Notes: a model not told the origin generated them from the sequence alone. A stretch of DNA of 64,000 bases from Chloroflexota bacterium (GCA_030447525.1 JAUJOR010000010.1:1-64000), one strand, 5' to 3'; shown: positions 24,997-34,622, counted from the stretch's first letter. Numbers and translations are program-made.

Positions 24997-26121
24997 CTAT
25001 GGGGCGTCGGCGAAGCCGTCTTCCAGCCCTCGCAGGAGCCGGTAGCAGGTCTGCGTCGCCGGCACGGGGACGTCGAGGGCCAGGGCCTGGCGGAGCACCT
25101 CGCCGGCGAGATCTTCCACCTCGGTGCGGCGCCCGGCCAGGACGTCCTGGAGCATTGAAGGGAGCATCCGCTCGCCACTGGCCCGCTGGCGTTCCCCGAT
25201 GGCCTGCAGCCCTGCCAGGGCGACGTCGTCCGGCGCGGGGAGCCACTCGCTGAAGCGCCAGAGGGAGCCCGGCGGGTCGGTGACGGCTATGCCCTGGGCC
25301 TGCACGACGGCAAACGTCTCGCGCATGATCTGCACGAAGAGCCGCGAGAGGTGCGGATGGAGGGCCATCTCGGCGTAGCTCCGCCGGGCCAGGGCGGTGA
25401 TCATGGCGCCGGGGAGCAGGGCGCACAGCTTGTACCACTCCACCGCCCGGATGTCCGGCACGCTCCAGGTGGGGAACCCGGCGGCGCGCAGCGCGGCCGC
25501 CAGGCGGACGACGCGCTCCGACGTCCCCCCGTCCGGGGTCTCTTCCGAGGCGCCGGCCCGGCGCGCTCTCCCTGGCCCTACCCCTCCTGGCCCGCCGGCT
25601 CGGCCCCCTTCCCCCAGGCTGCCCCGCTCCGGGCCCCGCTCTGGCCCCGGCCACTCCAGCTCTCCCACCCACGTCCCCTGGTTCATCGTCAACTGGGCGT
25701 GCCCCGGGGCGAGGAGCCCGGCCCCCACGGCGCAGGCCGCGCCGATCACCCGTTGGGCGCCAAAGGCGGCCGCCAGGGCGTCGTCCTTGGCCACCCCGTT
25801 CTGCAAGGAGAACACGGCACCGGCCTCGATCCCCGCCAGGGAAGCCAGGACGGGGGCCGTGTCCTGCGTCTTGGTGGCGACGAGGACGTAGTCCGCCCGC
25901 ACGGCCTCACGCCCGTGGCCGACCACCTCGACCTCTGCCGTCGCCTCGACCAGACCGCTGACCCGCAGCCCCCGCTGCAGCGCGGCGACGCGCTCCGGAC
26001 GGGTGAGGACGCAGACGTCGGCCCCGGCCCTGGCCAGGAGCACGGCGTAGCACGTCCCCAGGGCCCCGGCGCCGGCGACGAGGATGCGCACACCTGCCGG
26101 GCGCAACTCTGCCTCTGCCAT
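24997..26121 (-). CDS. Ketopantoate reductase family protein (PanE/ApbA)
   Basis: The 374-residue protein has the N-terminal Rossmann motif RILVAGAGALGTCYAVLLAR. VLVATKTQDT, FSLQNGVAKDD and RVIGAACAVGAGLLAPGH follow in the order of the family. A C-terminal helical domain follows (IRAVEWYKLCALLPGAMI, with the family Lys, then ERMLPSMLQDVLAGRRTEVEDLAG). PanE makes pantoate for coenzyme A, but paralogues act on other keto acids. An insertion rich in Gly, Arg and Pro at about residues 165-200 sits between the domains and is unusual. Function beyond the family is not certain, as no other pantothenate gene is present. Confidence 0.87.
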   Translation of the reverse strand: MAEAELRPAGVRILVAGAGALGTCYAVLLARAGADVCVLTRPERVAALQRGLRVSGLVEATAEVEVVGHGREAVRADYVLVATKTQDTAPVLASLAGIEAGAVFSLQNGVAKDDALAAAFGAQRVIGAACAVGAGLLAPGHAQLTMNQGTWVGELEWPGPERGPERGSLGEGGRAGGPGGVGPGRARRAGASEETPDGGTSERVVRLAAALRAAGFPTWSVPDIRAVEWYKLCALLPGAMITALARRSYAEMALHPHLSRLFVQIMRETFAVVQAQGIAVTDPPGSLWRFSEWLPAPDDVALAGLQAIGERQRASGERMLPSMLQDVLAGRRTEVEDLAGEVLRQALALDVPVPATQTCYRLLRGLEDGFADAP

Positions 26122-26263
26122 ATAGGGGCAGGATACCGTGTCGCCCTTACCCCCGGGTTACCCCGGCCCCCGCACTAGGGCCTGTCCCGAGATATCCCCG
26201 CCTCCGCACCAGGGCCGTCCGGCGCGTGTTCTCTCACCAGGAGAACGGTGTCCTTGTTTCCTC

Positions 26264-26293
26264 TTGTACTGCTTGTGCTGCAATCGGTACTCT
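26264..26293 (+). promoter_or_regulatory. Promoter candidate
   Basis: TTGTAC (26264-26269) and TACTCT (26288-26293) are 18 bases apart, in a patch of lower GC content within the intergenic region. A transcript from here would include the micro-ORF at 26427 and the hairpin that follows it. Confidence 0.4.
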
Positions 26294-26426
26294 GTTACAG
26301 TTGCGGGGCCTGTCGACGCCGACCAGCTTCTGAGACCCCAGCCTGTGCCCGGCTCTCCCGGCGGCTCCCCCGTGGCAGATCGTTCGGGGACGCGCCCGTG
26401 CCTGCGGTCGGAAGGAGGTAACTTCA

Positions 26427-26459
26427 TTGCGTAAGGACCTCGGCCGCCGGCTCACCTGA
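26427..26459 (+). CDS. Ten-residue basic micro-ORF with a perfect ribosome site
   Basis: AAGGAGG (26412-26418) lies 8 bases before a TTG that opens ten codons, giving MRKDLGRRLT when read from the initiator. Three of ten residues are Arg and one is Lys. The stop is followed after one base by a long hairpin (26461-26504). A full Shine-Dalgarno site in an 800-base region without any gene suggests a translated leader. The next gene is the ABC exporter at 26951. Confidence 0.4.
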   Translation: MRKDLGRRLT

Positions 26460-26460
26460 T

Positions 26461-26504
26461 CGGCATCGCAGATGGCGGCCCAAAGGCCGCCTCTGGCGAT
26501 GCCG
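26461..26504 (+). repeat. Twenty-base-arm hairpin after the micro-ORF
   Basis: Arms 26461-26480 and 26485-26504 pair through nine outer and seven inner base pairs (CGGCATCGC/GCGATGCCG and GGCGGCC/GGCCGCC) plus a central AGA/TCT, with one bulged base per side and a CAAA loop. No T-tract follows. Next to it GATGCGTTGAGC occurs twice in tandem (from 26508). Confidence 0.75.
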
Positions 26505-26950
26505 GTTGATGCGTTGAGCGATGCGTTGAGCCAGCCATGCACCGGCCGTTATGAGGCCGGGCCGCGCCTGGAACCCACCGGGTGGAGACCTGGCGTGACT
26601 CGTTCCTCTGAGTCTGGTCGACAGTACCGCGTCCGACGTCTGTGGCGAGCGTCGCGCGGCGGAGCCCCTGCCGGTGGCACGGGGCGCTTGAGGAGAGTGA
26701 GTAGCACGTGCTCCAGAGCCCGCGTCTTCAACTGACCTATTGAGCCACCGTGGCGGCGCGCCCGGCCGCACGGCCCGCGCGACACCGCCATCATGGCCGG
26801 CCCGGATGGGTAATCACCCTGGGTGTGACCTGGGGCGCCATCGGCGCGCGCCTTGCAAACGGGCAAGGGGCGCGCCGTCAGGGCGCCGGATTCCCTGGGC
26901 CGAGCCGCGCTCAGTCACTTGTCCCGCGTCTTGCCAGAGTAGGGAAAGCC
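26505..26950. other. Untranslated stretch before the ABC exporter
   Basis: No gene is apparent. The frames on either strand are arginine-rich and lack ribosome sites. If the upstream promoter is real, this is a long leader region of the exporter transcript. Confidence 0.4.
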
Positions 26951-29260
26951 ATGCCCATTGCCGACCCTTTGCCGGAAGTTGTCCAGCAGCGCTGGAGCGC
27001 CCTCGCCCAACCGGACGAAGCAGTCACCCTGGCCGTCGCCAGCGACGTCACCGCCAGCGGGGCGTATGGCCAGCGCTGGCTGGTGATCACCGACAAGCGC
27101 GTCGTCGTCTTGCCGGACCTGGGGGCGCCGTGGCCCGCGGGGACGGGGACGAACGGCCACGCCCCGGCCACCATCCCTGGGAGGGCCCGGCCGTCCCCCA
27201 GGACGGTCACGTCGCCCTGGCCTTCAGGGATCTGACCGACGCCAAGACCGAGCCGATCGTGGGGGGCGGGCGCCTGGAGGTGTACGCCGGCAACGTCCCG
27301 GTGCCCCTGGTGGAGTACTCCAGTTCGCTAGGGCCGAAGTTCTCCGAGGTGGCGCGCGGGCTCCAGCAGGTGATCAAGGGGCAGCCCTTCCAGGTGTCTG
27401 ACGACATCCCCAGGCTCCGCTGCGAGCAGTGGGGCGCCTGCTGCCGGAGAAGAACGCCACCTGCGCCCGCTGCGTGCGCAAGTCTGCCATCCTGATGCGC
27501 CCTGGTGGGGTACATGAAGCCGGTGTGGCCCCTCTCCCTCCTGCTGGGGATTGCCACCGGGGGCGCACCGTGGTGCAGGCGGCGCCACCGTACTTCCAGA
27601 AGCTGATGATCGACGGCGTGCTCACGCCCCCGGTGGCCGGTGGCCCGCCAAAGCCCACTTCGGGGACTACACCTTCCTCGTCTGGCTGGTGGCCGGCACG
27701 GCGGCCGCCGGGCTGGCCACGGCGTTGCTCCAGATGGCCGGGGCGTGGCTGGCGGCGATCGTCGGGACGCGGGTGACGGTGGACATCCGCAGCCAGCTGT
27801 ACCGCTCCCTGGAGCGCCTGTCGCTGCCTTCCACAACAAGCGGGAGCAGGGCTCCTTGATGTCCCTGGTCACGCGCGACACCGAGCACCAACTACTTCTT
27901 GATCGAAGGGCTGCCGTACCTGGTTACCAACGGCCTGATGCTGGTCGCCATCCTGGCCATCCTGCTGTCCATGAACTGGGGGCTGACGCTGGCCATCCTC
28001 GTCCCGGCCCCCCTGGTGATCGCCGGGGGCGCCCTCCTCTGGCGACACATGCGGGCCATCTTCAACCGCTGGTCGCAGAGCTGGGCGCTGTTCTCCGCCC
28101 ACCTGGGGGAGTCCCTGGCCGGGATTCGCGTCTCCAAGGCCTTCCACCAGAGAGCGCCGAGATCGACCGCTTCCAGCAACGCAACGAGGACCTGGCGCGC
28201 ATCACCATCCGCGAGGGACGCGTCTGGGGGAGCACCTTTGCCATCCTCAACTTCCTCACCGGCACGGGGGCGTACATCGCCTGGCTGGTGGGTGGACGGC
28301 AGGTGATCGCCGGGACGATGACCCTGGGGGAGATCGTCGCCTTTATCGGCTACCTGTGGCTCCTCTACGGCCCGCTGCAGTGGTTCAACAACGTCTATCA
28401 GTGGATGAGCCGGGCCTTCGCCGGGGCCGAGCGCGTCTTCGACGTGATCGACACGCCGCAGGAGCAATACCTGCGTCCGGACGCGGTACGCCTGGACTAC
28501 ATCCGGGGAGGTGGAGTTCCGCGACGTCACCTTTGGCTACGACAAGGCCAAGCCGATCCTCAAGGACGTCTCGCTGCACGTCCAGCCGGGGGAGATGATT
28601 GGCCTGGTGGGGAAGAGCGGGGCGGGGAAGTCCACCTTTGTCAACCTTATCTGCGCTTCTACGAGGCCGACCATGGGGAGATCCGTATCGACGGGCACAA
28701 CATCAAGGACATCTCCCTGGAATCCTTGCGCGAGCAGGTGGGTGTCGTGCTCCAGGAGTCGTTCCTCTTCAACGGCACCGTGGCGGACAACATCCGCTAC
28801 GCCCGGCCGGAGGCGACGGAGCGGGAGGTGATCGCCGCGCGCCTGGGCGCAACGCCCACGAGTTCATCGTCGGCAAGCCGGACGGCTACGACACCCAGGT
28901 GGGGAGAAAGGAGGCGCCTCTCGGTGGGGGAAAAGCAACGCATCTCCATCGCCACGCGCCGTCCTGCGCAACCCGCGCATCTTGATCCTGGACGAGGCCA
29001 CGGCCTCGGTAGACACCGAGACGGAAAAGGCTATCCAGGAGGCGCTGGCCCGGCTGGTCAAGGGGCGCACCACCTTCGCCATCGCCCACCGCCTCTCTAC
29101 CTTGCGCAACGCCGACCGGCTGGTGGTCTTCGACGAAGGCAAGATCGTGGAGGTGGGCACCCACGAGGAGCTCCTGGCCCGCCATGGCGTGTACTGGAAG
29201 CTCGTGGATCTACAAGCCGAAGTGAACAAGATCCGGGCGGCCGTGGCCGTGGAAGGCTGA
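26951..29260 (+). pseudogene. ABC exporter with N-terminal accessory domain and zinc ribbon, heavily frameshifted
   Basis: Read across frames, the product has an N-terminal domain (QRWLVITDKRVVVLPD; LEVYAGNVPVPLVEYSSS) and a zinc-ribbon-like stretch (LLPEKNATCARCVRK). Six membrane helices follow, then an ATPase: GLVGKSGAGKSTFVNL (Walker A), VGVVLQESFLFNGTVADNIR (Q-loop) and ILILDEATASVDTETEKAIQ (Walker B). About a dozen single-base shifts between 27.18 and 28.98 kb break it, for example CCTTCCAC at 27829 where CCTTTCCAC would encode PFH. Between shifts the protein is well conserved. With the next gene it matches the ABC/DUF1854 pair annotated in other bacteria as cyanophycin metabolism-associated. 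The cargo is unknown. Confidence 0.8.
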
Positions 29261-29289
29261 GCGTTGCCCTTGGGCAAAGGAACAGAGTT

Positions 29290-29835
29290 GTGACAACCTC
29301 CACCGCGTTGATCGCCGAGGACACCGCCCCCGACGCGCCCCCTTCTCGCGCCGACGGGGCCATCGACCCGGGGCGCGTGCGCCTCTTCCGCGGCCCCCGC
29401 GGCGTCCTGCGCTGCACCATCGAGGGGGAGAAGAGCGTCCTGCGCACCAAGGTGGTGCGCGTCTTCCCCCTGGCCAAGGACAGCCGTTGGGTCAACCTCT
29501 TGGACGGCAAGAACAAGGAGGTGTGCCTGATCGAGGACCCCGCTGCCCTGGACGAGGCGTCCCGCCGGCTGATCCAGGAGGCCCTCCAGGCCGACTACCG
29601 CATCGCCACCATCACCCGCGTCTACGCCGTAGATAACGAGTACCGCACGATGTACTGGGACGTGGAGACGGACTTCGGCCGCCGGGATTTCGTCCTCAAG
29701 TGGGCCTCGGATAGCATCCTCTGGCTCGGCCCGCGCGAGGTGCTCCTGGTGGACATCGACACCAACCGCTTCCACGTCCCCGATTACGCCCGCCTCGACG
29801 CCCACAGCCGCAGGCACTTCGACATCCTGCTATAA
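29290..29835 (+). CDS. DUF1854 family protein, partner of the ABC exporter
   Basis: The 181-residue protein starts at a GTG with AAAGGAA 7 bases upstream, 29 bases after the exporter. The family core is visible: VRLFRGPRGVLRCTIEGEKS, VRVFPLAKDSRWVNLLDGKN, EVCLIEDP and YAVDNEYRTMYWDVETDFG, ending FVLKWASDSILWLGPREVLL and VDIDTNRFHVPDYARLD. DUF1854 has no known activity. In several proteobacteria it sits with an ABC exporter next to cyanophycin genes and is named accordingly. No cyanophycin synthetase or cyanophycinase is present in this window, so the link may not hold here. The gene itself is intact, unlike its partner. Confidence 0.87.
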   Translation: MTTSTALIAEDTAPDAPPSRADGAIDPGRVRLFRGPRGVLRCTIEGEKSVLRTKVVRVFPLAKDSRWVNLLDGKNKEVCLIEDPAALDEASRRLIQEALQADYRIATITRVYAVDNEYRTMYWDVETDFGRRDFVLKWASDSILWLGPREVLLVDIDTNRFHVPDYARLDAHSRRHFDILL

Positions 29836-29995
29836 GGCCGAACTGGCTGTAGGGTCGAACTGGCTGCAATAACGTGGCCATCCATCCGGCCAGCTGCAGG
29901 GAGACGGCAGTGGCCAAACGGCAACGTCGTTCTCGCCAGACTCCCCAGGGCTCGTGCATGCAGCACAAGAGAGTCAAGTCTGAAGTCTCGAGACC

Positions 29996-31051
29996 TCAGC
30001 CCACGTCTACCCACGCCCCGGCGGCGGCGGAGCGCTCGGCGGCGTCCATGACTTTCTGCACCTCCAGCCCTACCTCGAAGTTGGGCCGCACCTCGGCCGG
30101 GGCCTTGCCGGTCAGGATCCCATTGACGAAGACGTGCATCTGAGTCAGGCGGTGCTGCCGCCCGGCGGGGAGGGTGCCCCAGGCCTGGCGCGAGCGCCAG
30201 GCGCGGCCAAGGCAGACGGAGAGCTCGTCCGGCTTGGAGTTGTCGTAGACCGCGCCCCCCTCACGCCCGCTGACCTCGACGCGCTGGTAGTTTCCTCGCC
30301 CGGTGTAGGTGCGGGAGGCGGAGAGATTGACCAGGCCCCCACCGGCCAGCTCGCCGATGAGCTGCACGTCGTCGTCCACGTCCACCGTGCCCATCTCCGT
30401 CTCGCTGCCGGGGAGGCGGCGCTGGTGGACAAAGGTCTTCATCTGCGCCGTGAGGCGGGCGATCGGCCCGGCCCACAGGGAGGTGAGGCTGAAGAGGTGA
30501 GAGGCGAGGTCGCCCAGGGCGCCGCTCCCGGCGATGGCCTTCTGGTAGCGCCAGGCCAGCGGACCCCGGCCCAGGGCGTTCCCCTGGGCGTAGTACCCGG
30601 TGACGTGCAGGATCTCCCCCAGCTCGCCGGCGTCGATGAGGTCATTGAGGAGGCGGGCCGCCGGGACGAACCAATAGGAAAAGGGGACAAAGGTGATCAC
30701 CCCGCGGCGCCGGGCCTCGCCGGCCATTTCCTGGGCCTGGGAGAGGTTGTAGGCCAGGGGCTTCTCGCAGCAGACGTGGACTCCCGCCTCCAGCGCCGCC
30801 ATCACTGCGTCGTGGTGGGCGTTGTGGGGGGTGCCGATGGTGACGGCGTCCACCGGGTGCTCGCGCAGCAGGGCGCGGAAGTCCGTTCCGCTGTGGGGCA
30901 CGCCGAAACGCCCGGCGGCGTCCCGCGCCGCCCCCGCGTCCACGTCGGCGCACCAGAGCACGTCCGCCTGCCCATGACTCTGCAGCTGCGGGAGGTGCAC
31001 CGCTTTGACGATCCCGCCACAGCCGATGACGCCGATGCGCACTCGATCCAT
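29996..31051 (-). CDS. Gfo/Idh/MocA family oxidoreductase
   Basis: The 351-residue protein has the N-terminal NAD-binding motif RIGVIGCGGIVKAVHL, then TIGTPHNAHHDAVMAAL and the hallmark EKPLAYNLSQAQEM. A C-terminal alpha/beta domain of the family carries LGDLASHLFSLTSLWAGP and ends EVGLEVQKVMDAAERS. Enzymes of this family oxidise or rearrange sugars and inositols with NAD. It diverges from the sugar epimerase gene at 31262, and both lie beside an enolase-superfamily dehydratase, so a shared sugar or sugar-acid pathway is likely. The ATG at 31051 was chosen because the Rossmann fold starts five residues later. Confidence 0.92.
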   Translation of the reverse strand: MDRVRIGVIGCGGIVKAVHLPQLQSHGQADVLWCADVDAGAARDAAGRFGVPHSGTDFRALLREHPVDAVTIGTPHNAHHDAVMAALEAGVHVCCEKPLAYNLSQAQEMAGEARRRGVITFVPFSYWFVPAARLLNDLIDAGELGEILHVTGYYAQGNALGRGPLAWRYQKAIAGSGALGDLASHLFSLTSLWAGPIARLTAQMKTFVHQRRLPGSETEMGTVDVDDDVQLIGELAGGGLVNLSASRTYTGRGNYQRVEVSGREGGAVYDNSKPDELSVCLGRAWRSRQAWGTLPAGRQHRLTQMHVFVNGILTGKAPAEVRPNFEVGLEVQKVMDAAERSAAAGAWVDVG

Positions 31052-31261
31052 AACGCTCCCTCTGTATCGTCCCTTCGTCGTCGAGGAGTGAGGCCCGGCA
31101 AGTGTATAGTCCCACTGGCCCACGGGACAGGCCCCAGGGCAAGGGTCGAGCAGACCGGCTTCGATCGTGACCGGGTCCCCAGGGGACGGGCTACCCGGGG
31201 GGCCTGGACGGCAGGGCAGGGACAGCAGGCAGACAAGACGGCGGCAAGGGCGGTGACGGCA

Positions 31262-32059
31262 ATGACGACGGCTCAACCACAGCGCCGGCGCCTCCCGGTG
31301 GCGCTGCAGCTCTACAGCGTGCGTGACCAGCTCAAGGATGACTTCCGGGGAGTCGTCCACGCCGTAGGCGCGATGGGCTACGACGGCGTGCAGTTCGCCG
31401 GCTACGGGGGCCTGGGAGCAGCGGAGATGCGCCGGCTGCTGGAGGAGACGGGCCTGCAGCCCGCCGGGACGCACACCGGCCTGGATATCCTGGAGCAGCG
31501 CCTGGAGGAAGAGATCGAGTACAACCTGGCCATCGGCAACCGCTGGGTGATCTGCCCGTCCATCCCCGAGGCGCGCCGGCGCGACCTGGCCGGCTGGCGT
31601 GACGTGGCCGCCTCGCTCAACCGTGTGGGGGAGCGCTGCACCGCCAGGGGCCTGCGCTTTGGGTATCACAACCACGCCTTCGAGTTCCCCGAGATAGCCG
31701 ATGGTGGTGGCAAGCGGGGGCTGGACGTGATCCTCGGCGAGACCGACCCCCAGTTGGTGTTCTGGGAACCGGATGTCTACTGGGTCAAGAAGGGCGGCGC
31801 CGACCCGGTGGCCATGATCCGCGCCTACGCCGGGCGCGTCCCCATCACGCACCTCAAGGACATGACCGCCGATGCCCGGGAGACCTTCGCCGAGGTTGGC
31901 GAGGGGACGCTGGACTGGCCGGCCATCCTGGAAGCGTCGGAAGCGGCCGGCGTGGAGTGGCACTGCGTGGAGCAGGACCGCTGCGATCGCCCGCCGCTGG
32001 AGAGCGTCCGCATCAGCGTGGAGCACCTGCGCTCCTGGGGGATGGGCCTGCGGGCGTAG
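31262..32059 (+). CDS. Sugar phosphate isomerase/epimerase (xylose isomerase-like TIM barrel)
   Basis: The 265-residue product folds as an AP-endonuclease-2/xylose-isomerase-like barrel. Visible elements are LPVALQLYSVRDQLKDDF, GYDGVQFAGYGG, LRFGYHNHAFEF (metal-site His and Glu), LVFWEPDVYWVKKGG, VPITHLKDM and FAEVGEGTLDWPAI, with the C-terminal EWHCVEQDR supplying another metal ligand. All divalent-metal positions look intact. Enzymes of this type isomerise or epimerise sugars, inositols or hydroxypyruvate. It sits 83 bases before the dehydratase gene on the same strand, probably as one operon. Confidence 0.9.
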   Translation: MTTAQPQRRRLPVALQLYSVRDQLKDDFRGVVHAVGAMGYDGVQFAGYGGLGAAEMRRLLEETGLQPAGTHTGLDILEQRLEEEIEYNLAIGNRWVICPSIPEARRRDLAGWRDVAASLNRVGERCTARGLRFGYHNHAFEFPEIADGGGKRGLDVILGETDPQLVFWEPDVYWVKKGGADPVAMIRAYAGRVPITHLKDMTADARETFAEVGEGTLDWPAILEASEAAGVEWHCVEQDRCDRPPLESVRISVEHLRSWGMGLRA

Positions 32060-32142
32060 CGGGCGCAGTAGCGGGCGCAGTAGCGGGGAGCCTCTCGCCC
32101 TCTCCCCAGAGGAACGGCGCACTACCCCTCCGGAGGGAGACG

Positions 32143-33282
32143 ATGAAGATCACCAAAGTGGAGGCCCTGCCGGTCGACCGCTACCTGTTCGTCCAGGTCC
32201 ACACCGACGCCGGGATTACCGGGTTAGGGGAATCCGGGACGTGGGGCTACCTCGAGGCCTCCGCGGCGGCGATAGAGAAGTATGCCCAGTACCTCACCGG
32301 CGAAGACCCGCGGCGCATCGAGCACCACTGGAACGTGATGTACCGCTCCAGCCACTTCCGTGGGGCGGCCATCATGGGGGCCATCTCGGCGATCGACATC
32401 GCCCTGTGGGACATCAAGGCCAAGGCCCTGGGCGTCCCCGTCTACGATCTCCTGGGGGGCAAGTGCCGCGACAAAGCCCGGGTGTACTACCACGTCTTCG
32501 GGCAGACCACTGAGGAGCTCGTCCAGGGCTGCATTGCGGCCAAAGGGCAGGGCTTCACCGCCGTGGGGCACCTTACCCCGTTCCTCGACGAGCCCCGTGC
32601 GGTGCCCTATTTCAAGACCCACGCCGGCAAGATCCAGGACGCCATCGACACCGTCCGGCGCTACCGCGAGGCCGTGGGCAACGAGGTCGACCTGTGCATC
32701 GAGATCCACCGCCGCTTGACGCCGGCCGAGGCGGTGGTGCTGGCCCGGGGGATCGAGCCCTACCACCCGATGTTCTACGAGGATCCCATCCTGCCGGACA
32801 ACTTCGACGCCATGGGGCTGGTGGCCCAGCAGATCGCCGTCCCCATCGCCACCGGGGAGCGCTTGCACACCATCTACGAGTTCCAGATGCTCCTGGCGCG
32901 GGGGGCGGTGCAGTACGTCCGCCCAGACGTGTGCATGGCCGGAGGGATTAGCGGGTCGAAAAAGATCGCCGCCCTGGCGGAGGCGCACCACGTCGGCGTC
33001 GTCCCCCATAACCCCCTCTCTCCGGTGAGCACGGCGGCCTGCCTGCAGCTCGCCGCGTGCATCCCGAACTTTGCTATCCAGGAGTATCCCACGGGGGAGG
33101 ACCGCCCGCCGAAGAGCGAGATCGTCAAGAGCACGGTGCGCTGCGAGAACGGGTTCTTGATCATCCCCGATGGACCGGGGATCGGGATCGAGCTGGCCCC
33201 CAACGCTCGGGAAAAGTACCCCCCGAAGCCCCGACCGGTGGGGGCGCGCCTCCACGTCGACGGCTCGGTCGTCGATCAATAA
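32143..33282 (+). CDS. Enolase-superfamily sugar-acid dehydratase (mandelate racemase/galactonate dehydratase type)
   Basis: The 379-residue enzyme starts at an ATG after CGGAGGGAG. The N-terminal capping domain has VEALPVDRYLFVQVHTDAG and GLGESGTWGY. The barrel has SAIDIALWDIKAKALG, then CIEIHRRLTPAEA, MFYEDPILPDN and IATGERLHTIYEF as the three metal-ligand strands, and VVPHNPLSPVSTAA with the catalytic His. This pattern fits galactonate or mannonate dehydratases, which remove water from aldonic acids to 2-keto-3-deoxy acids. The exact substrate is open. The neighbouring epimerase, the Gfo/Idh/MocA enzyme and the transaldolase support a sugar-acid catabolic role. Confidence 0.92.
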   Translation: MKITKVEALPVDRYLFVQVHTDAGITGLGESGTWGYLEASAAAIEKYAQYLTGEDPRRIEHHWNVMYRSSHFRGAAIMGAISAIDIALWDIKAKALGVPVYDLLGGKCRDKARVYYHVFGQTTEELVQGCIAAKGQGFTAVGHLTPFLDEPRAVPYFKTHAGKIQDAIDTVRRYREAVGNEVDLCIEIHRRLTPAEAVVLARGIEPYHPMFYEDPILPDNFDAMGLVAQQIAVPIATGERLHTIYEFQMLLARGAVQYVRPDVCMAGGISGSKKIAALAEAHHVGVVPHNPLSPVSTAACLQLAACIPNFAIQEYPTGEDRPPKSEIVKSTVRCENGFLIIPDGPGIGIELAPNAREKYPPKPRPVGARLHVDGSVVDQ

Positions 33283-33472
33283 GTCGGCATATCAGAGGCT
33301 TTTCGGCTAGACGGACAGGTGGTGCTCATCACCAGAATGTGCCTCCTCGTCGGCGGGGGCTGGACGGCCATCCAGGGCGTTCTTGCACCCTCACCTCAAC
33401 CGCCCCTCGCTCCCCGTGCCCACAGCCGTGGAGAAGGCGGGATCAGGCTAGAATAGGGTGCAGGAGGGACGT

Positions 33473-34622
33473 ATGGCCGTAACCGTGGGAACCGAGACAG
33501 CGCTGCACCGGCTCCAGGCGCTTGGCCAGAGCATCTGGCTGGACAACATCAGCCGGGGCTTGATCCACTCCGGGGAGCTCCAGCGCCTCGTCAACGAGGG
33601 GCTCCTGGGCGTGACCTCGAACCCGACGATCTTCGAGAAGGCCATCACCGGCAGCGCCGACTACGACGCCCAGCTGGTCACGCTGGCGGGCCAGGGCCAC
33701 TCGCCGGCCGAGATCTTCGAGGCCCTGGCGGTGCAAGACATCCGAGCGGCGGCCGACGTCCTCCGCCCGCTGTACGAGCGCCTGGATGGGGTAGACGGCT
33801 ACGTCAGCCTGGAGGTCTCCCCGCGCCTGGCCTACGACACGGAAGGGACGATCGCCGAGGCCGAGCGCCTGTGGCACGCCGTCGACCGGCCGAACGTGTT
33901 GATCAAGATCCCGGCCACGGAGGCGGGTCTCCCGGCCATCGCCACCACCATCGGCAAGGGGATCAACGTCAACGTTACCCTGCTGTTCGACGTCGACCGC
34001 TATGCCGCGGTGGCCGAGGCGTACTTACAGGGCCTGGAGCGATATGGCCGCTCTGACGGGACGGGTGCTGGCGTCAAGCCCCTCAGCCGGGTGGCCTCGG
34101 TGGCCAGCTTTTTCGTCAGCCGGGTGGACGCGCTGGTAGACGAGCAGGCTCGAGGGACGGTCGGACGCCCAGGGGCTCCTGGGGACGGCGGCCGTGGCCA
34201 ACGCCAAACTGGCCTACGAGCGGTTCGAGGACATCTTCGGCGGCGCCCGCTTCGCGCGCGCTCGAGGAGCGGGGCGCGGGTGCAGCGCCTGCTGTGGGCC
34301 AGCACCAGCACCAAGAACCCGGCCTATCCAGACACGAAGTACGTCGATGCCCTGATCGGCCCTCATACCGTCAACACCGTGCCGGGACCGACGCTGGAGG
34401 CCATCAAGGACCACGCCACCGTGCGGTCGACCATCGATCAAGGGATGGCCGAAGCCCACGCCCAACTCGACGCCCTGGCGCGGGCCGGGATCGACCTCAA
34501 GGCGGTGGCGGCACACCTGGAACAGGACGGCGTGGCCCTTTTCGCCAAGTCCTATGACGCCTTGCTTGGAAGCCATCGAGAAGAAGGTGGGGGAGGTCGC
34601 GCCGGCCTCGGCCGGGGACTGA
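33473..34622 (+). pseudogene. tal: Transaldolase, interrupted by three single-base shifts
   Basis: The ATG at 33473 follows GGAGG by 5 bases. Transaldolase motifs are clear: [44 protein letters not shown] (Schiff-base Lys), [15 protein letters not shown], and later [16 protein letters not shown]. Between about 34155 and 34270 the protein moves to another frame ([20 protein letters not shown]) and back. Near 34567 an extra base shifts the end, whose natural reading is [17 protein letters not shown] with a TGA at 34620-34622. The protein is otherwise conserved, and only three single-base changes are needed to restore it. Transaldolase moves a three-carbon unit in the pentose phosphate pathway. 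Sequence error is the simplest explanation. Confidence 0.88.

Noticed and set aside
34140-34280. Programmed frameshift in transaldolase
   Set aside because: The shifts compensate each other, lack a slippery heptamer that I could identify, and occur with another shift at the 3' end; sequence error is simpler.
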